Shown here one piece after another: positions 33,242 through 38,424 of a stretch of 38,424 bases of DNA. Both the position numbers and the translations under genes were made by a program. Under the pieces are notes generated by a model. The model did no database searches and was not told the origin of the DNA. It worked only from the letters and a program-made list of their open reading frames with translations. The DNA is from a bacterium (candidate division B38) B3_B38 (GTDB lineage Bacteria > Acidobacteriota > B3-B38 > Guanabaribacteriales > B3-B38): contig NJBL01000016.1 in assembly GCA_005223145.1 (NCBI GenBank), positions 1-38,424 on the forward strand. Direction: 5' to 3'. Numbering within the stretch: position 1 is the stretch's first letter; every line of letters begins with the position of its first letter.

Positions 33242-35719
33242 TTAACATGGCTTAGGTTTTTTCCCCTTTGGTGGAGATACCTCTTCTTCCCGGATTCCAA
33301 ATTCCTTGAGCTTCTTCGCTAATTCCCGTAGTCTTTCATTGACCAGGTAATTTAAGGTGCCCTTATCATAGGTGCCATCCTCCTTCTTCTTCCCTGCTTT
33401 CATCCCGGTGAGGATTTCTATCCCCTGGTCAATGGATTTTACCGGGTAGATGTGGAACTTGCCTTCCTTGATGGCCTCTACGACTTCCTCCTTTAGCATG
33501 AGGTTCTTGACGTTGCTCTCTGGGATCACGACGCCGTGATTGCCGTCCAGTCCGCGGAACTTACAGAGCTCGTAGAACCCCTCGATCTTCTGGTTGACTC
33601 CGCCGATGGCCTGGATGTCGCCCTTCTGATTTACCGAGCCGGTAACGGCTATGTCCTGCCGCAGGGGGAGACCGGAGAGACCGGACAGGATGGCGTAGAC
33701 CTCGGTGGAAGAGGCGCTATCCCCTTCCACACCGCTATAGGACTGCTCAAAGCAGATGCTGGTGCTCATAGAGAGGGGTTTTTCCTGGGCATATTTTCCA
33801 CGCAGGTAGCCGCTGAGGATTAGGACCCCTTTGTTGTGAGTCTTCCCGCTGAGGTCGGCTTCCCTTTCAATATTAATTACCCCAGACCTTCCCAGAGAGG
33901 TTTCGGCAGTGATCTTCGAGGGTCTCCCGAAGGAGTAGTCCCCCATCATCAAGATAGATAGTCCGTTTACCTGCCCCACTTTCTCTCCGGTGATGTCTAT
34001 CATTATGACCCCTTCTCTGATGAGCTCCTTGATTTTGTCCTCTATCATATTGAGCCGATAGATCTTCTCCTTTATGGCTTTGTCCACATGCTTCTCTTTA
34101 ACATGGGGGCTGTTATCTTTTACTGCCCAGTAGTTTGCCTCTCGGATGATGTCCACTATCTTGTTGAATTCGGTGGAAAGCTTCTTCTTATTGCCTGCCA
34201 GGCGTACCCCGTACTCTGCCACCGCAGCTACTCCGGTGCGGTCAAAGGGCTTCAGCTTGTCAACCTGGCAAATCTTGGCAATGAAGGAGACATATTTGGC
34301 TATGTTCTCCTTATTTTTTTTCATCACGACATCGAAATCGGCTTTTATCTTGAAGATCTTTTTGAAGTCCTCCTCGTAGTTGTAAAGGAGGTGGTAGAGA
34401 TAGTCATCCCCGATTATCACCACCTTCAGGTCGACTTCAATAGGTTCTGGCTTTAAGGCGGAGGTGGTGAGCATATAGAAGGGGTCGTAGGCCTGGATTT
34501 CTACCTTGCTGGTTTTCAGGGTGCGCTTCAGAGCACTCCAGACCCCCAGTTCCAGCAAGGCATCGCGGGCGTTCAGCAGGAGGTAGCCACCATTAGCCCT
34601 CAGTAAGGAGCCGGCTTTTATCCTGGAGAAGTCTGTCCTCCATAGACCAGAGCGGTCGAAGACCCGCTCAACAGTTCCGAAGAGGTTTTTGTAGTTAGGG
34701 GAGTGCTCTATGATGACCGGAGCCCCCTTGGTCTCCTTGTTGTCCACGATGAGGTTTACCCGATATTCCAGGAAGACGTCTGCTTGGGCGATGGGGAGTA
34801 AACCAGCCAGGGGGGCGCCTTTTTCCTCCTCCTTAGCCCTGAATAAGTCGAGGTTTTCCAGAAGGCTCTCCCTAACTTCGGCCAGGTATTCGGAGACCTT
34901 GGGATAGGGGTGTCGCTCCTTTATAACCTGGATCGACTCGTCTATCAGGGGGAAGACCACCTCCCGGTCCAGGTTTTTCAAGGCGGTGGTTATTTTTCTT
35001 TCTATCTCTCGTCCCTTCTTGAAGGCAGCCTCCAGTTCGCCGACCAGTGCCGAATGTTTCTCCTTAAGCTGGGCGAATTCCTTGGCTGGATATTTCCCTT
35101 GACTTACCAACTCTGCCAGCTGCTCCATGTTAATAGGTTTACCTTCAACCAGAGGGACTAAATCATGCTTTATGTAGGGTCCGAACTGAATCTGCATCAG
35201 GGTGAACCCTTCGGATTTGACCTTCTCTTCGAGATGCTTCATGAGTTTTTTCTGCTTTTCCCTCAGGCTCTCCACCGTCTCTTTCTTTTTATCATGATAA
35301 CTCTCGCTTTCGAAGACCCGGGGAATGCTCTTTTGCAAGCTCTCTATCAGTTGATCCATATCCTTCTTCAGGGCTGAGCCCTTTCCTGCAGGGAGGCTCA
35401 AAATACGAGGCATATCAGGGTTTTTGAAGTTGTTAACATAGCATAGGTCATTAGGTATACTTTTTTTCCTGTCTATTTCTTCCAGCAAGCACTTAATGGT
35501 AGTGGTGCGCCCTGTGCCTGCCAGGCCAGTGACGAAGATGTTGTAGCCGAGGCTCTTTATCTCCAGCCCCACCCTTATAGCACTTAAAGCCCGGGGCTGA
35601 CCGATGATTTCCTTGCAGACTTCCACCTCCTCGGTGGTCTTGAAGGGGAGGGTTGCAGGGTCGAGCCGCCACCTCAACTCATCTGGAGAAAGCCCCTTGA
35701 AAATTTTCTTCTCGGACAT
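33242..35719 (-). CDS. LonB-like ATP-dependent protease (COG1067 type)
   Basis: 825 residues. Walker A is GLAGTGRT (65-72), with Arg in place of the usual Lys, a variant I recall from this family but cannot confirm here. A long charged coiled-coil insert (about 120-300) follows. The remaining AAA+ core includes VVIIGDD and the YLLLNARDAL region. The C-terminal Lon (S16) proteolytic domain has the Ser-Lys dyad S668 (GDSAS) and K711 (GGVNQK). No LAN N-terminal domain and no clear membrane helices are seen, so it differs from both LonA and archaeal membrane LonB. AAGGAGGG precedes the ATG. It heads a four-gene minus-strand operon. It should degrade damaged or regulatory proteins in the cytoplasm. 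Confidence 0.93.
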   Translation of the reverse strand: MSEKKIFKGLSPDELRWRLDPATLPFKTTEEVEVCKEIIGQPRALSAIRVGLEIKSLGYNIFVTGLAGTGRTTTIKCLLEEIDRKKSIPNDLCYVNNFKNPDMPRILSLPAGKGSALKKDMDQLIESLQKSIPRVFESESYHDKKKETVESLREKQKKLMKHLEEKVKSEGFTLMQIQFGPYIKHDLVPLVEGKPINMEQLAELVSQGKYPAKEFAQLKEKHSALVGELEAAFKKGREIERKITTALKNLDREVVFPLIDESIQVIKERHPYPKVSEYLAEVRESLLENLDLFRAKEEEKGAPLAGLLPIAQADVFLEYRVNLIVDNKETKGAPVIIEHSPNYKNLFGTVERVFDRSGLWRTDFSRIKAGSLLRANGGYLLLNARDALLELGVWSALKRTLKTSKVEIQAYDPFYMLTTSALKPEPIEVDLKVVIIGDDYLYHLLYNYEEDFKKIFKIKADFDVVMKKNKENIAKYVSFIAKICQVDKLKPFDRTGVAAVAEYGVRLAGNKKKLSTEFNKIVDIIREANYWAVKDNSPHVKEKHVDKAIKEKIYRLNMIEDKIKELIREGVIMIDITGEKVGQVNGLSILMMGDYSFGRPSKITAETSLGRSGVINIEREADLSGKTHNKGVLILSGYLRGKYAQEKPLSMSTSICFEQSYSGVEGDSASSTEVYAILSGLSGLPLRQDIAVTGSVNQKGDIQAIGGVNQKIEGFYELCKFRGLDGNHGVVIPESNVKNLMLKEEVVEAIKEGKFHIYPVKSIDQGIEILTGMKAGKKKEDGTYDKGTLNYLVNERLRELAKKLKEFGIREEEVSPPKGKKPKPC

Positions 35720-36162
35720 TTTATATCCCTCCTTAAAGACATGTTCTGTCCAATTGTTTTAAACTCTCCATTTTTTCCTTTTTAGTGATGGGTTATATCT
35801 CATAGTACACATATTTTATAATGCCTATTCCCCTTGCCCCTCAGATGATAATATTTAGTTTAATTATATAACACTGTTAGGGTAGATTAAAACCAATTTT
35901 TTGCTCTCTATTCGTTTTTTTGCCACTCTCAGCTTTGTAAGCACCTCATTCCGTCGACGGCTGAGGAGGAGACGGTACTTTTTTCCTTGATTTTATCCCT
36001 TGGAAAAATGATAATGGTCTTATGCCAATGCCCACTTAATCGGCAGGTGAGGCTATCATTCTACCAGACTGTTGCCTTTAGTCTTGGGGGAAAGGGGGGA
36101 GTCAAGATTTCCATTGTAGAATTCTAAGTTTCTATTTGGTCAACTAATAAAGGAGGGTGAAG
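35720..36162. other. 443-base divergent intergenic region
   Basis: Separates the LonB-like operon from the GH172 gene. On the minus strand a perfect TATAAT (complement of 35863-35868) with a weak -35 TTTAAT may serve the protease operon. On the plus strand a better promoter lies at 35987-36015. Between them is AT-rich sequence with no open frame, tRNA or known riboswitch that I can recognise. Confidence 0.4.
35987..36015 (+). promoter_or_regulatory. Candidate promoter for the GH172 gene
   Basis: TTGATT (35987-35992), 17 bases and GATAAT (36010-36015) precede the gene. The implied leader of about 140 bases is long and G-rich at 36088-36101, with no clear hairpin terminator. Confidence 0.45.
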
Positions 36163-37332
36163 ATGAGAAGGTTAACCTTAATAACTGCAATAACCCTTTT
36201 CCTTTTTTTGAGCTCCGCTTTTCTAGCTTTAGCCCAGACGGAGGGACTGCTGAGCGATCTCCCCTACCTGAGGGATTACAAGTCGAGAAGGATCTCCAGC
36301 TACGACCGCACCGGGGCTAATGATGATGGGCAGTGGAGCAACCCCATCAAGCCCGGCGAGACGAGACTTCTGGCAGAGATTAAAGGAGCGGGAGTCATAA
36401 CCCACATCTGGTTCACCATCTCTTCTCCTGACCCACACCATCTGAAGAAGCTGGTGCTGCGGATGTACTGGGATGGCGAGGCTGAGCCGAGTGTGGAGTG
36501 CCCGGTAGGGGATTTCTTCGGACTGGGGCTGGGTGAGTATTTCCACTTCCAGTCGGGACCTATTATGATAGGGACCAACCGCGCCCTCAACTGCTTCTGG
36601 AGGATGCCCTTTGCCAAATCAGCTAAAATCACTGTGACCTACGAAACAGACACGGATTTAGCCCAGCTCACCCCTGAGGAGAGGAAGAAGGAATTGGTGA
36701 GGGCGTTCTACTACTACATCGACTATGAGGAACATACCCGCCTCCCTCAGGGTATGGGATACTTCCATGCCCAGTATCGTCAGCAGACCCCCTGCGATGG
36801 CTGGATAGATTGGTATTATAACAGTGAAGAGAAAGTCAATAAGAAGCCGAACCTAAAAGGGGAAGGGAACTACATCATCCTTGAGGCAGAAGGGCGAGGG
36901 CACTATGTGGGAGTAGCCCATAGCCTCTATCAGAATCAGGACGATTGGTGGGGCGAGGGGGATGATATGATCTTCATCGACGGCTCCGAGCTACCAGTTC
37001 TCTATGGCACAGGCTCTGAGGACTATTATGGTGGTGCCTGGGGTTTTGGTAAATCCTTCTTTTACCCTTACATAGGGTGCCATTCCCCGGAGAAGGAAGG
37101 TTATAAAAGGGAGGCGAAATGGAGTGTCTATCGCTTTCATCTGGAGAGCCCTATCGCCTTTCAGCGCTCCATCAAGGTGACCATTGAGCACGGACACGCC
37201 AACCACCGCAGCGATAACTATTATACCGTAGCCTACTGGTACCAGACCGAACCCCATCACTCCTTCCCACCGCTTCCCGAAGCCAAAGAGCGAATTCCTC
37301 GGCTGATAAATCTCGCTGGAAAGGGGAGGTAA
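36163..37332 (+). CDS. Exported GH172/DUF2961 family protein
   Basis: 389 residues with a signal peptide (about 1-26). ATG 36163 has AGGAGGG five bases before it; a GTG at 36157 overlaps that site and is less likely. Recognisable DUF2961 segments are SRRISSYDRTGANDDG near the N-terminus, IKGAGVITHIWFTI, YWDGEAEPSVECPVGDFFGLGLGE and, later, GTGSEDYYGGAWGFG. The family includes GH172 enzymes acting on alpha-D-fructofuranosides and alpha-D-arabinofuranosides; candidate catalytic acids lie in the VGDFFG and GSEDYYG regions. It probably works outside the cytoplasm on a polysaccharide or glycoside. It stands alone with its own promoter. The exact substrate is unknown. Confidence 0.9.
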   Translation: MRRLTLITAITLFLFLSSAFLALAQTEGLLSDLPYLRDYKSRRISSYDRTGANDDGQWSNPIKPGETRLLAEIKGAGVITHIWFTISSPDPHHLKKLVLRMYWDGEAEPSVECPVGDFFGLGLGEYFHFQSGPIMIGTNRALNCFWRMPFAKSAKITVTYETDTDLAQLTPEERKKELVRAFYYYIDYEEHTRLPQGMGYFHAQYRQQTPCDGWIDWYYNSEEKVNKKPNLKGEGNYIILEAEGRGHYVGVAHSLYQNQDDWWGEGDDMIFIDGSELPVLYGTGSEDYYGGAWGFGKSFFYPYIGCHSPEKEGYKREAKWSVYRFHLESPIAFQRSIKVTIEHGHANHRSDNYYTVAYWYQTEPHHSFPPLPEAKERIPRLINLAGKGR

Positions 37333-37580
37333 AGCACCTGCCAGGAGAGAACTGTGCCATTATAGCGGCTTTCAGAGGTTATCAGCGCGTTTAGGGAGTG
37401 AGTATGCCCAGGGGAGCCGAGCACCGTTTCCCCAGTTGAGCTTTCGGTAAGGAGGTTTTCGGCTGGGAAGCGGGGAGTGATTCATAAAATTATAGAAATC
37501 TCCCCTTAGATTGTGTTACATTTGTTAGCCTTAGAGATAAAGGGTCATTTTGCCTGGATGTTAGAATAGTGGGGGGAGCG

Positions 37581-38424
37581 GTGCTTAGATTTTATAATAC
37601 ACTGAGCAATAAAAAGGAGCGCTTTGTTCCTCTTCATCCTGACAAGGCTCTCATTTACACCTGCGGTCCCACGGTGTACGACTATGCCCACATCGGCAAC
37701 TTTCGCGCTTACATCTTTGAAGACCTCCTGCGTCGCTACCTGAAGTTCAAGGGCTACCAGGTCACTCAGGTGATGAACATCACCGATGTGGATGACAAGA
37801 TAATCAGGGCATCAAAGGAAGCCGGGAAAGATATGGGGGAGTATACCAGTAAATATATTGAAGCCTTCTTTGCCGACCTCGACGCCCTGAGAATTGAGCG
37901 GGCGGAGTTTTACCCGCCGGCTACTAAGCATATTCCCCAGATGGTGGGGCTTATCAAGAGGCTGCAGGAGAAGGGTTTCGCTTACACCAGAGAGAGCTCC
38001 GTCTATTTCAGGCTCTCCGCTTTCCCCTCTTATGGTAAGCTCTCCAAGATAGACCTCCAGGGGATTAAACCGGGCGCCCGGATAGACCTGGATGAGTATG
38101 GGAAGGAGGATATCCGGGACTTTGTGCTCTGGAAGGGGAAGAAAGAGGGGGAGCCCTTCTGGGAGACCGAGTTGGGACCGGGGCGACCGGGGTGGCATAT
38201 TGAATGCTCTGCCATGAGCACGCACTATCTGGGGGAGAGCTTCGACATTCATACCGGGGGTGTCGACCTCATCTTCCCCCATCACGAGAATGAGATCGCC
38301 CAGAGTGAAGCAGCCACCGGTCGGCAGTTTGTTCGCTATTGGCTTCACTGCCGACACCTGATTGTCGAAGGGGAGAAGATGTCCAAGTCCAAGGGGAACT
38401 ATTATACTCTGCGCGACCTGCTGG
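37581..38424 (+). CDS. cysS: Cysteinyl-tRNA synthetase, 3' end beyond window
   Basis: The first 281 codons of a class I cysteinyl-tRNA synthetase; the window ends inside the gene. GTG 37581 is the start, giving [15 protein letters not shown]; the G-rich stretch at 37571-37578 acts as a close ribosome site. C28 (YTCGPTVYD) begins the zinc site, with further ligands in IECSAMS and FPHHENE. The HIGH-type motif is HIGN (37-40) and KMSKS lies at 266-270. It charges tRNA-Cys with cysteine. The 248 bases between it and the GH172 gene contain no T-box (no AGGGTGG-type sequence was seen) and no convincing promoter. Confidence 0.97.
   Translation, partial: MLRFYNTLSNKKERFVPLHPDKALIYTCGPTVYDYAHIGNFRAYIFEDLLRRYLKFKGYQVTQVMNITDVDDKIIRASKEAGKDMGEYTSKYIEAFFADLDALRIERAEFYPPATKHIPQMVGLIKRLQEKGFAYTRESSVYFRLSAFPSYGKLSKIDLQGIKPGARIDLDEYGKEDIRDFVLWKGKKEGEPFWETELGPGRPGWHIECSAMSTHYLGESFDIHTGGVDLIFPHHENEIAQSEAATGRQFVRYWLHCRHLIVEGEKMSKSKGNYYTLRDLL

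Noticed and set aside
37333-37580. T-box or riboswitch before cysS
   Set aside because: No AGGGTGG-type T-box sequence, no terminator hairpin with a T-run, no known aptamer pattern.

Overview
The window reads as chromosome of a Gram-negative, probably anaerobic and peptide-using bacterium. It holds a predicted outer-membrane beta-barrel, several exported metallopeptidases, a glutaconate-type CoA-transferase, a CstA-family transporter, an adenosine-specific kinase and a LonB-type protease. The mixture recalls uncultivated candidate phyla such as Aminicenantes, but no rRNA or other marker is present, so that placement is only inference. Most genes are moderately GC-rich. Two AT-rich stretches (about 1-2430 and 8100-9060) stand out as accessory DNA. 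Promoter-like pairs close to the sigma-70 consensus, nearly all with 17-bp spacers, can be read in front of many units.

Layout. 1-2430: AT-rich, with a PIN-like fragment, an HNH-like mini-protein, a Cys-rich protein, a small membrane protein and three copies of a dispersed intergenic repeat. 2435-3679: VKOR-DsbA fusion for disulfide formation. 3800-6424 (-): ClpB. 6762-7817: MthK-like K+ channel. 7818-9338: low-GC HEPN/DUF5677-like gene between degenerate flanks. 9339-12133 (-): HExxH protein and an exported M28-like aminopeptidase. 12249-13262: radical SAM protein. 13254-16044 (-): two glycosyltransferases and a GNAT acetyltransferase. 16348-18083: CoA-transferase A and B, with an in-frame TAG inside A. 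18166-19758: LemA and an HtpX-like protease with a zinc ribbon. 19824-24891 (-): exported M24 peptidase, adenosine-specific kinase, outer-membrane barrel, exported M14 carboxypeptidase. 25148-29386 (+): CstA-like transporter, exported Xaa-Pro aminopeptidase, M50-CBS protease. 29443-35719 (-): LonB-like protease, CinA-like protein, IF-2B-like protein, M28-propeller protein. 36163-37332: GH172/DUF2961. 37581 to the end: cysS, cut by the window edge.

How the genes may work together. Five exported peptidases (two M28, one M14, two M24), an outer-membrane barrel and a CstA-type carrier suggest extracellular or periplasmic protein breakdown, peptide uptake and amino-acid fermentation through a CoA-transferase. 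ClpB, HtpX/LemA, LonB and the M50 protease form a parallel protein-quality-control set. The least ordinary observations are the amber codon in the CoA-transferase A gene, the repeat family at the left end with conserved promoter-like hexamers, and several fused or unusually arranged peptidases. All functional statements come from reading motifs by eye; no database search was run.
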